Positions 8,038 to 17,422 of a stretch of 64,000 nt of DNA are shown here, piece after piece; position 1 is the stretch's first letter; every line of letters begins with the position of its first letter. The stretch spans positions 1,674,001-1,738,000 of the forward strand of contig NZ_CP009512.1 in NCBI RefSeq assembly GCF_000970205.1. The letters run 5' to 3'. This DNA comes from Methanosarcina mazei S-6. GTDB lineage: Archaea; Halobacteriota; Methanosarcinia; Methanosarcinales; Methanosarcinaceae. The notes under the pieces were generated by a model, which was not told the DNA's origin, searched no databases, and saw only the letters and a list, made by a program, of their open reading frames with translations. A program made the position numbers and the translations under genes.

Positions 8038-8826
8038 ATGGAAAAGAGATACTTGAGGTATTCTGATGGTCGATATGAAGCAGACATTGATATCACTGTA
8101 GAAGAATGGAAATCAATGCTTCAGAATCCAAAAATTTTTGGACCTAAATATTTGGATATGATTTTGAAATGGTACTACGAAATTGATCATCGAGCTACAA
8201 GTCAAGCAATAATGGCAAAGTATCCATCTGAGTTGAAAGGTACTCCATACAATGGATACGTCATTGGTTTAACTAACAGAATTATCAAGTATCTTAATCG
8301 ATTTGAAGTAATCGGAACTCAAGGTAATGAATCAAAATTCATTGTACCATTTGAAGGGTGGTATGAAGACTATAAAGAGGGTAACCATTTTGTTTGGAAG
8401 GTAAGAGATGAATTAGTCCAGGCAATAGAAGAGCTTGGTCTAGTAGATGAAAAAAAGTTTCCATCTGAAGAAGAAGAGCTTAAAAGTTATTCTATAGAAA
8501 ACCGGAAAGATGGTAAAATTATAATGCGTTATACTACTCAATATGAACGAAATCCAATAAATAGACGTAATGCTATTAGAATACATGGAACTGTATGCCA
8601 GGGATGTGGATTTGATTTTGAAAAGGTATATGGTGAAATAGGGAAAGATTACATTGAAGTTCATCATATAAAACCGCTTTATGAAGGGGGAGGTTCCGTT
8701 CCAATAAATGCTGAAACAGATTTAATCTGTGTTTGTGCTAATTGTCATCGTATGATTCACAGAAGAAAGGATAAAGTCCTATCTCTAAAAGAATTACAAA
8801 AATTACTGTTAGCAAACAAAAATTGA
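8038..8826 (+). CDS. HNH endonuclease (McrA-like C-terminal domain)
   Basis: The HNH core spans about residues 170-243: RN..R..AIRIHGTVCQGCGF with C187/C190, EVHHIKPL with catalytic H209-H210, then CVCANCHRMIH with C233/C236 and H241. The two Cys pairs bind a structural zinc and the histidines bind the catalytic metal. The 160-residue N-terminal part (DITVEEWKSMLQ, ATSQAIMAKYPSEL) resembles the DNA-recognition half of stand-alone 5-methylcytosine-type nucleases. No methyltransferase gene is adjacent, which fits a modification-dependent (type IV) enzyme. Target specificity is unknown. ATG 8038 is used, with a TTG directly in front of it. AT-rich codon use differs from neighbours and suggests transfer. 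Confidence 0.85.
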   Translation: MEKRYLRYSDGRYEADIDITVEEWKSMLQNPKIFGPKYLDMILKWYYEIDHRATSQAIMAKYPSELKGTPYNGYVIGLTNRIIKYLNRFEVIGTQGNESKFIVPFEGWYEDYKEGNHFVWKVRDELVQAIEELGLVDEKKFPSEEEELKSYSIENRKDGKIIMRYTTQYERNPINRRNAIRIHGTVCQGCGFDFEKVYGEIGKDYIEVHHIKPLYEGGGSVPINAETDLICVCANCHRMIHRRKDKVLSLKELQKLLLANKN

Positions 8827-8934
8827 TTGTATTTTGCTGAGTGTTTGTATTTCCAGTTCTCAAGAATGCATAGTGTACAGGTTATCCCAGTCCTTCAAGA
8901 GTTAGATTCAAAAAAAATAAATCCGGAATGACAT

Positions 8935-9546
8935 TCAATGAAATAACTGGGTATCCGTGACATGTTTTGTTTTATGAGGGAACTTCTTTTCGAAATTCTC
9001 AAGTTCTTCCTCAGTGACCTCAAAAGAACCTGATGCGAAAAATTTTCCGGATACCTGTTTCAGGCTTCCGCTGTAGAGTTCCAGTGCCATGAAAGCATCG
9101 AAGTTTTCACCGGAAGATGTCTGAATATTATATTCTCTGGTATTTCTGAAACCGAACCTGTTATAATATTCCGGGTTGCCAAAAATGAATATTGCTTTAT
9201 ATCCCAGTTGCCTTGCTTTTTCAATAGTGTTGTTCATCAGTAAAGAGCCAATACCTTTTTTCTGATATGAAGGCAGTACTCCGAGAGGGCCCATGCACAG
9301 GACTTCGAATTCCTTGTTCTCGTCATTGATCACTTTTGCCCTCGAATAGATTATATTGCCCACGATCATGTCGCCATCACATGCAACATAGTCCAGTTCC
9401 TTTACAAAATCAGGTGATTTTCTCATATTGTGGGCGATAAGGTGTTCGACACACCCTGGTTGATACAGATCCCAGAATGCTTCTCTTATCATATGTTCCA
9501 CATTTTTAAAATCGTTCTCTTCTTCCGGGCGGATTGAAATGTTCAT
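8935..9546 (-). CDS. GNAT-family N-acetyltransferase (YhbS-like)
   Basis: This 203-residue acetyl-CoA-dependent acyltransferase has the GNAT motif A at about residues 86-104 (MGPLGVLPSYQKKGIGSLLM), with the Q-x-x-G-I-G pyrophosphate loop. A following segment IFIFGNPEYYNRFGF is typical of the YhbS/COG3153 group. The acceptor is not predictable. Start ATG 9546 is preferred: GAGG lies 9 bases upstream and the frame MNISIRPEEENDF aligns with family N-termini. A TTG 21 bases earlier is less likely. It is divergent from the DJ-1/PfpI gene across a repeat-bearing spacer. Confidence 0.88.
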   Translation of the reverse strand: MNISIRPEEENDFKNVEHMIREAFWDLYQPGCVEHLIAHNMRKSPDFVKELDYVACDGDMIVGNIIYSRAKVINDENKEFEVLCMGPLGVLPSYQKKGIGSLLMNNTIEKARQLGYKAIFIFGNPEYYNRFGFRNTREYNIQTSSGENFDAFMALELYSGSLKQVSGKFFASGSFEVTEEELENFEKKFPHKTKHVTDTQLFH

Positions 9547-9688
9547 TATGATCTTCCTCTTTTTCAAAACAAGAACGTGAATATTTTTAAAATATTTTTC
9601 TGCTTTGTTTTTTGTCTGTTTTCTACTTTATTTTTTGCCTTTATGCTTCCGGTCGCAAAATAAGGTCTTCCCTTATGGGCGAAAAATG

Positions 9689-9724
9689 AGAAAGAATAAC
9701 AGAAAGAATAACAGAAAGAATAAC
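9689..9724. repeat. 12-bp tandem repeat, 3 copies
   Basis: AGAAAGAATAAC occurs three times exactly at 9689-9724, followed by a partial fourth copy. It lies in the divergent spacer upstream of the DJ-1/PfpI gene. Confidence 0.9.
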
Positions 9725-9761
9725 AGAAAAATATATACTGAACATTCACAAACTTTGGAAC

Positions 9762-10391
9762 ATGAATTTCGGATTTTTAGTTTTTCCGGGTCTCGAAGAA
9801 CTGGATCTTACAGGACCCTGGGAAATAATATCTCTCTGGAGCAAATTTGGCCAGGGGCCTGAAAAGTGCCTGATGGTTGCCGAAAATCCCGGACCCGTGG
9901 TCTGTAACAAGGGAATGTCAATAAATCCTCACGCCACATTTGCAGATTGCCCTCCACTTGATTTTCTCCTTGTTCCGGGCGGTGAAGGCACGCGCAAAGA
10001 GGTGGATAACCCATCTCTTATTCAATTCGTTGCCTCGCAGGCTAAGAACTGCAAAGCCGTGCTTTCCGTCTGCACAGGCACATTTATCCTCTACCGCGCC
10101 GGCTTGCTCACAAACAAACGGGCTACCACGCACTGGGCTTCACTCCCCAGATTACGAGAACTGGATGACGTGGAGGTGGTTGAGGAACGTATTGTAAGGG
10201 ACGGAAATATCTGGACCTCTGCAGGCATTTCTGCTGGCATTGATATGGCGCTCGAATTTGTCGAATACATGACGGATGAAAAAACGGCAGGCAGAATTCA
10301 GCTCGGTGCCGAATACTACCCTTCCGGCAGGTCATATGCTATGATGCATAAAATTCCGCAGGCTCCTGAGTATTTGAGGAAAAGGGACTGA
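9762..10391 (+). CDS. DJ-1/PfpI superfamily protein (isonitrile hydratase-like)
   Basis: This 209-residue class-I glutamine-amidotransferase-like fold has the nucleophile elbow SVCTGTFILYRAGLL (C104, T105), D15 in ELDLTGPWE and the TTHWASL segment. These are features shared with isonitrile hydratase and with the N-terminal domain of GlxA-type AraC regulators. No AraC DNA-binding domain follows, so it is an enzyme-like stand-alone domain. Substrate is unknown. The start MNFGFLVFPG matches the family. The SD is weak. It converges on the ferredoxin-nitroreductase gene 43 bases away. Confidence 0.85.
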   Translation: MNFGFLVFPGLEELDLTGPWEIISLWSKFGQGPEKCLMVAENPGPVVCNKGMSINPHATFADCPPLDFLLVPGGEGTRKEVDNPSLIQFVASQAKNCKAVLSVCTGTFILYRAGLLTNKRATTHWASLPRLRELDDVEVVEERIVRDGNIWTSAGISAGIDMALEFVEYMTDEKTAGRIQLGAEYYPSGRSYAMMHKIPQAPEYLRKRD

Positions 10392-10434
10392 ACAGCCCTT
10401 ATCCTGCCAAGACTTTCAGAAACCTTTCAAAGCC

Positions 10435-11253
10435 TTACTGCCACGTCACTTGAAGCGGCTTCCTGCGGGGGATTCCATAAGCTTTATACTGCGGGTTGCC
10501 AAACATCATTGCGTAAGCAAATTTTCTTCCTGCAGGCAAATTGAGCTCTTTCTGCAGAGGTTCATAGAACATGGAAGCAGCTCCAACAAACCCCGCCCAG
10601 CAGGTCCCGATACCGAATGCAGGCGCGGCAATATCGAAATGCGTGAGTGCGATAATGGCATCAATGGATGCAATCGGACTTTCTTCGGGAATATGGGCGA
10701 AAAGCAGATGCGGGGCATCCCGGCAAATGACATCATATCCCTGTTCCCATGCCGAAATGAGCGCAGGTACGTAGCCGCTCATGGGATGTGGTGTGTTCAG
10801 CAGGGTTTTCATCCATTCAATAGTAAGCCCGGCTACTTTTTTCACTTTCTCAGGATCATGGACAACAATCCACTCCACAGGCTGGCCGTTGGTTCCGGAC
10901 GCTGCGTAGCGGGCTATACCCAGGACTTCAAGAATTTTCTCCTTTGGCACGGGTTCCCTGGTAAAATGCCGGATAGACCTGCGTTTCTTGAGATAGAAGG
11001 CTATATCCTCAGGAGGGATGTCGCCAGCACCTTCAGGCAGGGGGGCTTTTTCATCAGGGCAGAGGTTAAGGACAAGAGCCTGGGAGGGGCAGAAGGCCTC
11101 GCAGTGCCCGCAATACATGCAACGCAAAATGTTTTCTTCCGGCACGTGTGGAAGATGAGACTCATCAGCCGGATTGATGATATGTGAGGGGCATACGTTT
11201 ACGCAAATGCCGCACTTTGTGCAGAGTTCCTGATCAACAATAATATGAGCCAT
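10435..11253 (-). CDS. Ferredoxin-nitroreductase fusion protein
   Basis: Residues 1-60 form a two-cluster [4Fe-4S] ferredoxin: C11-C14-C17-C21P and C45-C48-C51-C55P. Residues about 85-272 form an FMN-dependent nitroreductase domain, starting KKRRSIRHFTREPVPKEKI, with SGTNGQPVEWIVV and FGIGTCWAGF. Such fusions bring electrons from ferredoxin straight to the flavin in anaerobes. The natural substrate is not known. The start is supported by AGGA upstream of ATG 11253. Length (272) matches the family. It is a separate unit with its own promoter spacer upstream. Confidence 0.9.
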   Translation of the reverse strand: MAHIIVDQELCTKCGICVNVCPSHIINPADESHLPHVPEENILRCMYCGHCEAFCPSQALVLNLCPDEKAPLPEGAGDIPPEDIAFYLKKRRSIRHFTREPVPKEKILEVLGIARYAASGTNGQPVEWIVVHDPEKVKKVAGLTIEWMKTLLNTPHPMSGYVPALISAWEQGYDVICRDAPHLLFAHIPEESPIASIDAIIALTHFDIAAPAFGIGTCWAGFVGAASMFYEPLQKELNLPAGRKFAYAMMFGNPQYKAYGIPRRKPLQVTWQ

Positions 11254-11413
11254 TGTATCAAATCCTGTAAGGAAAATTCTGTTAATGGGAGATATAATAA
11301 CTAGCTAGCATTTATTTCTTTATTTCTCTGTCTGTGAAGCCTGAGTCATGCGACCATTGCATGGGCACAGAATAACAGGCTGTATACTTCTCTATTGCAG
11401 TATCTATCAAGTT

Positions 11414-12133
11414 TTACAGCAGATTTTCATCTGCCCATTTATCAAATACCTTCAATTGCTCTTCAGTATGGAAGTAATGTTCCCCGTGTTCCAGGACCTT
11501 AACCTTTGATTGATACCTGTCTGCAAATGTTGAAATCTCGTCCAATTCTGTCAGTTTATCGTCAGAACCATACAGAATAGCAGTTGGTACTTTCCATTCA
11601 AAACGAATCGGGTTTTCTCTCACGTAGCAATAATAGTTCCATTCCAGCACCTGCCCATTCGGTAGTTGGATTTCATGCTCTGCTTTCAGTCTTTCTTCAC
11701 TTACCTGAAAACTTTCCATCATCTTGCTTATGATGCGTTCCATATTGACTATAGGCGAGAGAAAAAAACTCTGCTTTATGTTCAGGTCGTGATAGGCAAG
11801 AAGACTGAAATAGGCTCCCATGCTGCACGCAAACAGGTGAATGTTAGATGCAAGTGACTTTGCATATTCGTAAATAGCAGCCAGATCACTTACGCAATTT
11901 TCTGGAATACAGGCATATTCCTGATCCACACGCTCACCGTGCATGGGCAGGTCAAAGCTCAGTGCTTGGTAACCTTTCTCAACGGCTTTCTGTGCCATCA
12001 TGGAAATTACGGTATCCTCTTTACTGGAAAGGTTGCCATGGACTTCAATTAACAGCTTTTCACTCTGTTTTCCCCACAGGATGGCAGGAATACGAATTTT
12101 ATTATTTAATATATAAAAATGTCTTTTATCCAT
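11414..12133 (-). CDS. Alpha/beta hydrolase
   Basis: This 239-residue serine hydrolase has the nucleophile elbow FACSMGAYF (S104), an oxyanion-region LIEVHGNLSSKED, SFDLPMHGER, a late acid in ILYGSDDKLTE and the histidine in EHGEHYFHTEE. The elbow reads C-S-M-G where many members have G-x-S-x-G, a common variant in small esterase/acylaminopeptidase-like proteins. It has no signal peptide, so it is cytoplasmic. Physiological substrate is unknown. Confidence 0.85.
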   Translation of the reverse strand: MDKRHFYILNNKIRIPAILWGKQSEKLLIEVHGNLSSKEDTVISMMAQKAVEKGYQALSFDLPMHGERVDQEYACIPENCVSDLAAIYEYAKSLASNIHLFACSMGAYFSLLAYHDLNIKQSFFLSPIVNMERIISKMMESFQVSEERLKAEHEIQLPNGQVLEWNYYCYVRENPIRFEWKVPTAILYGSDDKLTELDEISTFADRYQSKVKVLEHGEHYFHTEEQLKVFDKWADENLL

Positions 12134-12177
12134 TAGCTCACTTATTCATGAGCAAAGGATATATTTTATTCGAATTC

Positions 12178-12225
12178 TTTCAATTACATTTTCGATTACA
12201 TTCTCAATTACACTTTCTATTATAT
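12178..12225. repeat. 12-bp imperfect tandem repeat, 4 copies
   Basis: Units at 12178, 12190, 12202 and 12214 share TTTCAATTACAT with 1-3 changes each. They lie upstream of the alpha/beta hydrolase gene. Confidence 0.7.
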
Positions 12226-12424
12226 TTCTGGTCTTTAAGCAGGGTCTCGAAGAACCTGCAAATCCCCCAAGCTATGAAGCGATTCCGGTCAGCAATAGAT
12301 GGTCAGCGATAGATTCCGATCAGTAATAATATGAGCCTTTATCTGTAAAGTTTCATTGATTTTTCTGTCCGGGCAAAAATTAAATAGACTTCAGCATTAG
12401 AACTCTTAATAAAGGGACAAGAAC

Positions 12425-12955
12425 ATGGATGCCGAAGAAATCAGGGCTATCTTCAGATTTTCAGCCATGGAAAAAAATATGATTTACAGTTTTGGAATCC
12501 AGGGAGACCTCTTTCTTCCTTTTCTGCTTTCACTGAAATCCGGGGGCTCATGGAGTTATGCTACCGAAGAAACAAAAAGCATAGCAGTAAAAGATGTGAT
12601 CACCTATTATGATGAGGAAAGCAAAACCGGCTATACCCTGGAAAAGATATACTTTTTTATCGACCCCGAAGTCGTGGCTAAAGAAGGAGTAGTCCGAAGG
12701 CTCGAAAAATGCGGGACAAAAGAAGAGCGGGAACTGGTTGAAAGACCTTACATAATAGCCCTGCGGGCGAAAAGGATCATATTTGCAGAAGTAAACCCGG
12801 GAAGCAGGAAGATAACTGTCAGGGAGCTGGAGAAAAAATGCATACAACTGAAAGGTACGCCGGCATACAGTGCAGCTCACGAGCTGGAGCATCTTAAGAA
12901 AGGAGAAGTTGAAGGGATTCCTCTCTGGAGCTTTGAATACGTTAAAGACCAGTAA
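12425..12955 (+). CDS. Hypothetical protein, 176 aa
   Basis: The protein is soluble, mixed alpha/beta and of no recognised family. Visible parts are MDAEEIRAIFRFSAMEK, a central IAVKDVITYYDEES and GYTLEKIYFFIDPEVV, and a C-terminal YSAAHELEHLKKGEVEGI. The HELEH string resembles a zinc-protease HExxH only in part (H-E-L-E-H) and sits 22 residues from the end, so I do not call it a protease. Start ATG 12425 follows AAAGGGAC with good spacing. Codon use is like that of the neighbouring core genes. Confidence 0.72.
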   Translation: MDAEEIRAIFRFSAMEKNMIYSFGIQGDLFLPFLLSLKSGGSWSYATEETKSIAVKDVITYYDEESKTGYTLEKIYFFIDPEVVAKEGVVRRLEKCGTKEERELVERPYIIALRAKRIIFAEVNPGSRKITVRELEKKCIQLKGTPAYSAAHELEHLKKGEVEGIPLWSFEYVKDQ

Positions 12956-13058
12956 AGACCTCTGGAACAAAAATAAGCATTATCATCGTGTTTGCAGCGG
13001 TCCAGTGGTAATGAAGAGCCCAACAAATAATTTGCAAACAGGTAAAACAATATATCGG

Positions 13059-13157
13059 ATTAACAAATGTTATTCGCTATTATATTAACAAATGTTATTC
13101 GCTATTATATTAACAAATGTTATTCGCTATTATATTAACAAATGTTATTCGCTATTA
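13059..13157. repeat. 25-bp tandem repeat, 4 copies, reaching into a stop codon
   Basis: Near-identical units start at 13059, 13084, 13109 and 13134, each beginning ATTAACAAATGTTATTCGCT. The fourth unit contains the stop codon (13145-13147) and last four sense codons of the CPBP-like gene, so the array appears to have grown outward from that 3' end. Confidence 0.93.
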
Positions 13158-13990
13158 ACAGTCTTCCGGCTTGCCTGTATTCTATAAGTTCTTATTCCTA
13201 ATCCGATTAGTAAGTAAAGAATTGAAGTAATAATCCCAATGATTGGTGAAATAAGAATTTCTTTTCCTGCTGCAATGCTGATAAAACCTGATATAACTAA
13301 AGGATTTATTAGCGAATCCTCTACCATATGTAATACAACCCCCGGCCAGATCGATTTTGTTACCCTGTAAAGCTCAATAAACATCACCGACCAGAGTATC
13401 ATTGTTATAATCATAATAATGATAGTTATAGCTCGGCTGACAGGTAACACTGCTTGAATATCAGTTTCGGGTAAAAAGACCAAAAAATATGGAAGATGCC
13501 AGATTCCCCAAACACTGCCAACAGTGAGATAGATCTTCCAATCATTAAAGTTTAATTTGACGAGCTTTGGAGTTAGATAACTAAACAAGGGGGTCCCATC
13601 AAAAATATTTTTAATAAAATTAAATAACAGGGTACTGGAAAACACCAGAATAAAAGGTCTGAGGTCGAGGGTTGATAAGTCAATCCAATCTGTTATAACT
13701 CCGATTATCAGAACAATTGATGTTACAACAGGAAAAACCAGAGCTGCAATAAAATACCACTTTATGTTTCTTTTGAAATTTGGCTTAAAACCAAGATCAT
13801 TCCAGTTGCCCTTTGAAAAAATAGTCATTGTAATTGCAGCCAGCATAGGTGTTACCAACCATATTCCCATACCAGGAGAATCACCTTTGGGCTGCTCGGT
13901 AAGGACAGAGTCTACAAGAACACCTATCCACCCGCTGAGAATAACAACAACAATAAACACAACAACATTACGAATAATTTTGTTATCCAT
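13145..13990 (-). CDS. CPBP-like membrane protein with degenerate protease motif
   Basis: This 281-residue polytopic protein has about eight helices and the CPBP (CAAX-processing/bacteriocin-immunity) layout. Motif 2 is present as VWGIWHLPYF (H165) and motif 3 as VVLHMVEDS (H221). Motif 1 should read EExxxR but here reads NIFDGTPLFSYLTPKL, with D131-G132 for the glutamate pair and no Arg. The glutamates are part of the catalytic site in active members (for example Rce1), so activity is doubtful. Start ATG 13990 has GGGGAG just upstream. An ATG 36 bases earlier lacks an SD. Function could be non-enzymatic. Confidence 0.82.
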   Translation of the reverse strand: MDNKIIRNVVVFIVVVILSGWIGVLVDSVLTEQPKGDSPGMGIWLVTPMLAAITMTIFSKGNWNDLGFKPNFKRNIKWYFIAALVFPVVTSIVLIIGVITDWIDLSTLDLRPFILVFSSTLLFNFIKNIFDGTPLFSYLTPKLVKLNFNDWKIYLTVGSVWGIWHLPYFLVFLPETDIQAVLPVSRAITIIIMIITMILWSVMFIELYRVTKSIWPGVVLHMVEDSLINPLVISGFISIAAGKEILISPIIGIITSILYLLIGLGIRTYRIQASRKTVNSE

Positions 13991-14026
13991 ATAACTCCCC
14001 ACATAGCAAATATTTATAATTTTCAT

Positions 14027-14695
14027 TAAGAAAAATTTGACAAGTTATACCTAATTATGCTATTCTTGTATAACTTAATTGTCCATGATTGTTAAATTCA
14101 GGTGCCTATAAATAAAATTTCCGGCTTTTGATTGCATTAAGTAATTTCATTCGATACACTGCTAGCTTACTGCAGAGATGGAAAACTTCCCCATTAGTAA
14201 TAAGGCTCTTGAGAGAACAATTAGTACCCGTACAACCATATCAGGCCTACCACGCCACTTTTGTCCCTCTCGACTAAGGAGAAATACCTTTCCTAAAAAA
14301 CCAGAGAGAAGAAGTGAGAACAAAACAGTAAGTAAAAGCCATTGAAAAAACTGTGACAGAATACAGAAAATGAACAAATCAAATTCTGCCTGAAAAATAT
14401 ATAAATTTGAATCTCTTTTTCACCCTGTTTTCGTCTTCATGTTTTCACTCAATTTTTTTTACTCGGGTTTTTTCTTCATATTTTTCTGTTTTTTTGCAGG
14501 GCTTCCGGTCGGAAGCCAGAAATTAAAAAAGGCACTCAGGGACTGAAGAAAGCATTTCTCCGGATGGCACGCCAATTTCATTCCTCCAAGGCTAGAAGAA
14601 AAACTAATACTTCCAGCCCCGGGTATTCAAATTAATATCAATCGATTGGTCCTAAAAAATTAATCCGAAATAATGAGTGGACAGGAGACACAGGA
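14027..14695. other. Intergenic region with possible decayed sequence
   Basis: About 670 bases hold no intact gene. Small broken frames occur at 14160-14380. One + frame encodes YNHIRPTTPLLSLSTKEKY, vaguely like an integrase C-terminus, but stops precede it. A perfect hairpin lies at 14500-14517, after several T-runs. Confidence 0.45.
14500..14517. promoter_or_regulatory. Perfect 7-bp hairpin GGCTTCC-GGTC-GGAAGCC
   Basis: GGCTTCC (14500-14506) and GGAAGCC (14511-14517) pair around GGTC. T-runs lie upstream on the + strand, so it is not a classical terminator for either neighbour. The half GCTTCCGGTCG also occurs near 9645. Role unknown. Confidence 0.5.
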
Positions 14696-16879
14696 TTACT
14701 TTTGCCTGATAATATTCTTGACCCGCCTGTCCCATTCCGTGGACTCGAAAAGCTCTTTCAGTTCCGGGGAGTCCTCGATAAAGCAGAACCCCCAGTAAAC
14801 CGCAGGCAGAAACTCCCGCTTCCACTGTTCTTTTTTCTTTTTATCAAGGAACTGGTAGGTTTCTGAAGATGAGAGGCGGCTCACGAAACCGAGTACTTTG
14901 ACAAGGTCAGGGATGGTCTTCTGGGCAGAACCGAGTTTAAGGCATTTCAACCTGTAGCTGTCTATTTTCCTCATGTCGGGCTCAAATCCCAGGGTCCTCA
15001 GGATTTTGTTTTTCTCGGGAGCAGAGATTCTTCTGCCGTTATATTTGAGGGAATTCAAAGCCTGAAGTTTCAGGAGCCATTCGACTTCCCCGAAAACCTT
15101 GGGCTTATGCTGCCTGGAAAGATCTCCCAGCCTGCGGTCTTCGTAGGCTTCACGTTTAAGCTTATTTATTCTGGCTGAAAGTCCGGAAAGCTCTTCTGCG
15201 TCCATAAGTTCCCTTACTCTGAACCGGAGGGCAGCCCTCATGAGTTCCCGCTTTTCGCGCTCAAAGGCTCCAATGTCCTTTTCTTCGGTAAGGGCAAGCA
15301 GGCGCGAAAAATACTTTGACCTTATGGCGGTCGGAGGGAGCCTTACAGGCATTTCCTGTATCCGGGCACCTTTTCCTTTCCCCTTTGCAGGAGCACTGAA
15401 GTCAACCTTATTGATCTCTATTTTTCCTTCCTCAATTGCCCGGGCTGCGTCTCCTTCAGAGAAAAGTTCTTCGAGGCGGATTTCAGGCTGGAGCATCTGG
15501 ACCTGGTCAACTTTTTCCCCATTAAAAACCCCTTCTCCGAAACGCTGATAGAGGGAGTCTATGCTGTCAGATATCTCAAAGATGTTGCCCTTATTCTTTC
15601 CGGAAACCGGAGAAAGCCTCGTGACCCTTCCTACCTGCTGCTCAAAGAGCCTCATGCTAAGAGTGGGTCGCAGCAGGATAAGGGATTCAAGAGCCGGAAA
15701 ATCAAAACCTTCAATCAGCATTCCCACAGTACATAATATGTAGGGGGGCTTTTCAGCATCCCTGAAAGCTGCTAAAAGGGCATTCTGTTCATCCTTTGGC
15801 AGTTCCGATGTTATAAAAGCTGTGTTTTTAAATTCCCCTTCAGGGGTATAGTTATCAAAATCAAGAGGTAAAACAGGGTCAGGGTCCTTTTCAAGCTTCT
15901 GGACCGGGATTTCTTCGTTAAAGACCGAAGCGGTAATTTTTGCGTGAAAAGCATTTATTTCTTCCCCTTCAGCTCCGGCACCGTAGACCTTCTTTCGGAC
16001 AGGGGCACAGAAAATAAGGGTCTTTGAGTTCTTCTGTTTTATCATCGAGTCGTAGACATCTTTTGCAAGCTGTGTCCTTTTAATTACCTTTTTTAATTTG
16101 TCAGCCGTACTGCAGTCAAGGAAAAGGTCCTGTTTATCAAGTTCGTCCAGGCCTTTTTCAAAGTCGAATATCTCAAATATATCTTCCGAGCTTTCCGCAA
16201 TGGTATACTTTAGAGGTGCAAGCTCATTATCAAGGATACATTCGGGCAGGGTCTTTGTATAAACCTCCCTCATGTCTCCGGCAATCTCGTCCACGAACTT
16301 GACATTTCCTACAACACCCTGGAAAGGAGTTGCAGTCATCCCCATGATTCTGGTCCGTTCTCCCAGCTCGTTGAGAAAACTATTTCCTCTATTGTTGATG
16401 AAATTGTGGATCTCGTCCACTATTGCAAGGTCGGTGTATTCAAGAAGCAATTCTTTTATTTCAGACGCCTGTTTCCCGAGCAGTGTCTGCAAAGAAGCAA
16501 AGAGCACAAATCCCTCTTTCTCCTTTGCGGATTTTTTTAGAGCTTCTGCAATCTCTTTTCTTGAGATTTTATGTTCGGAGGAGAGGAGCGCACTACTGGG
16601 AAAAAGAGGCTTCTCTCTTTTCCTGTCGTAATAAGTCTGGCTCAGGAGAGGATTGTTCTTCGAAATCAGGAAAAGTACAATCTTTCCGTCCTCGTAGTAT
16701 TTTTTCATTATGTGTTTTGCAAGAAAAGTCTTGCCCCAGCCCGTTGGAACTTTGATATAGCCTCTCTGATGGGTTTCGAAATACCCCAGAATATCCTTAA
16801 AGATCCTTTTCTTATCTTCCCTCAAGGGCTCTAGCTCGACTGTTTCCATGCCGGCTGCGGCTTCATTTGAAATTGTCAT
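14696..16879 (-). CDS. Superfamily 2 DEAD/DEAH-type helicase (RAD25/UvrB-like)
   Basis: This 727-residue ATP-dependent nucleic-acid motor has motif I VPTGWGKT (44-51), Ia FASLQTLLG, motif II D155-E156-I157-H158, motif III MGMTATPF (around 182) and a second RecA domain with LCTVGMLIEGFDFPAL. It ends with motif VI QQVGRVTR (414-421). The C-terminal 300 residues are charged and helical with no recognised nuclease. The DExH set and the type-III-like insertion place it near restriction-enzyme/RAD25 helicases, but no methylase or nuclease partner is adjacent. AAGGACC precedes ATG 16879. It is probably a DNA repair or processing helicase (inference). Confidence 0.88.
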   Translation of the reverse strand: MTISNEAAAGMETVELEPLREDKKRIFKDILGYFETHQRGYIKVPTGWGKTFLAKHIMKKYYEDGKIVLFLISKNNPLLSQTYYDRKREKPLFPSSALLSSEHKISRKEIAEALKKSAKEKEGFVLFASLQTLLGKQASEIKELLLEYTDLAIVDEIHNFINNRGNSFLNELGERTRIMGMTATPFQGVVGNVKFVDEIAGDMREVYTKTLPECILDNELAPLKYTIAESSEDIFEIFDFEKGLDELDKQDLFLDCSTADKLKKVIKRTQLAKDVYDSMIKQKNSKTLIFCAPVRKKVYGAGAEGEEINAFHAKITASVFNEEIPVQKLEKDPDPVLPLDFDNYTPEGEFKNTAFITSELPKDEQNALLAAFRDAEKPPYILCTVGMLIEGFDFPALESLILLRPTLSMRLFEQQVGRVTRLSPVSGKNKGNIFEISDSIDSLYQRFGEGVFNGEKVDQVQMLQPEIRLEELFSEGDAARAIEEGKIEINKVDFSAPAKGKGKGARIQEMPVRLPPTAIRSKYFSRLLALTEEKDIGAFEREKRELMRAALRFRVRELMDAEELSGLSARINKLKREAYEDRRLGDLSRQHKPKVFGEVEWLLKLQALNSLKYNGRRISAPEKNKILRTLGFEPDMRKIDSYRLKCLKLGSAQKTIPDLVKVLGFVSRLSSSETYQFLDKKKKEQWKREFLPAVYWGFCFIEDSPELKELFESTEWDRRVKNIIRQK

Positions 16880-17422
16880 CAGTACGCGGTCCTTATAATT
16901 TTAACTTTATGAGATTTCGAATATTTTCTAAAACCAGAAAGCTACCTTTCAAAGAGTTTTCCGGAAAACTGCAAGCTCCATGCACAGGAAACAGTGCATG
17001 CTACTGGAAAGATTCTGAGAATTAATTCCCCTCACTGCAAAATAACAAATAAAAATCTTCAGTCAAGAAATCTGGACTAAATCCGGACCGTCCCCTTTCG
17101 TCCTGAAATAGAAATTCGTTCTGAAACCGAAAAGAGTATGTCCGAAGTTCTTTGAATTAAAAGGAATCCCTTTTCAATAATAAATAACTACGGCAATATA
17201 AGAATTACGGCGGTATAAGAGTTATTATTATATATAGTTCTGGAATTATGCCTGTAAACCATAGTAACCATAAATATATAACGTAACCATAAAAATATAA
17301 CTGTTTTGAAAGTAAATGCTTTAAAGATTTAAAGGAAAAGTTAAAGGAAAGCCCATTAAAGAGGGCGCCCTTTGAATTTTCCATATCTTCCAGAAAGGAA
17401 GGAAAACCTTAACTCAAATTCT
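16880..17422. other. Intergenic region between thrS and the helicase
   Basis: These 543 bases are AT-rich with repeated AACCATA/AAATATATAAC-like segments near 17255-17300. The helicase promoter must lie here. No gene or stable RNA is recognised. Confidence 0.5.

Noticed and set aside
9605-9862. 85-residue basic + frame
   Set aside because: Translation of the 12-bp AGAAAGAATAAC array and out of frame with the DJ-1/PfpI gene.
12905-12925. HELEH string in the 176-residue hypothetical protein taken as a zinc-protease site
   Set aside because: It lies near the C-terminus without the surrounding protease fold or third ligand.
14162-14377. 71-residue hydrophobic frame on the minus strand, and a + frame with YNHIRP like an integrase end
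   Set aside because: No SD, no full motif, and the + frame is preceded by stops. Too little to call a gene or a transposase remnant.
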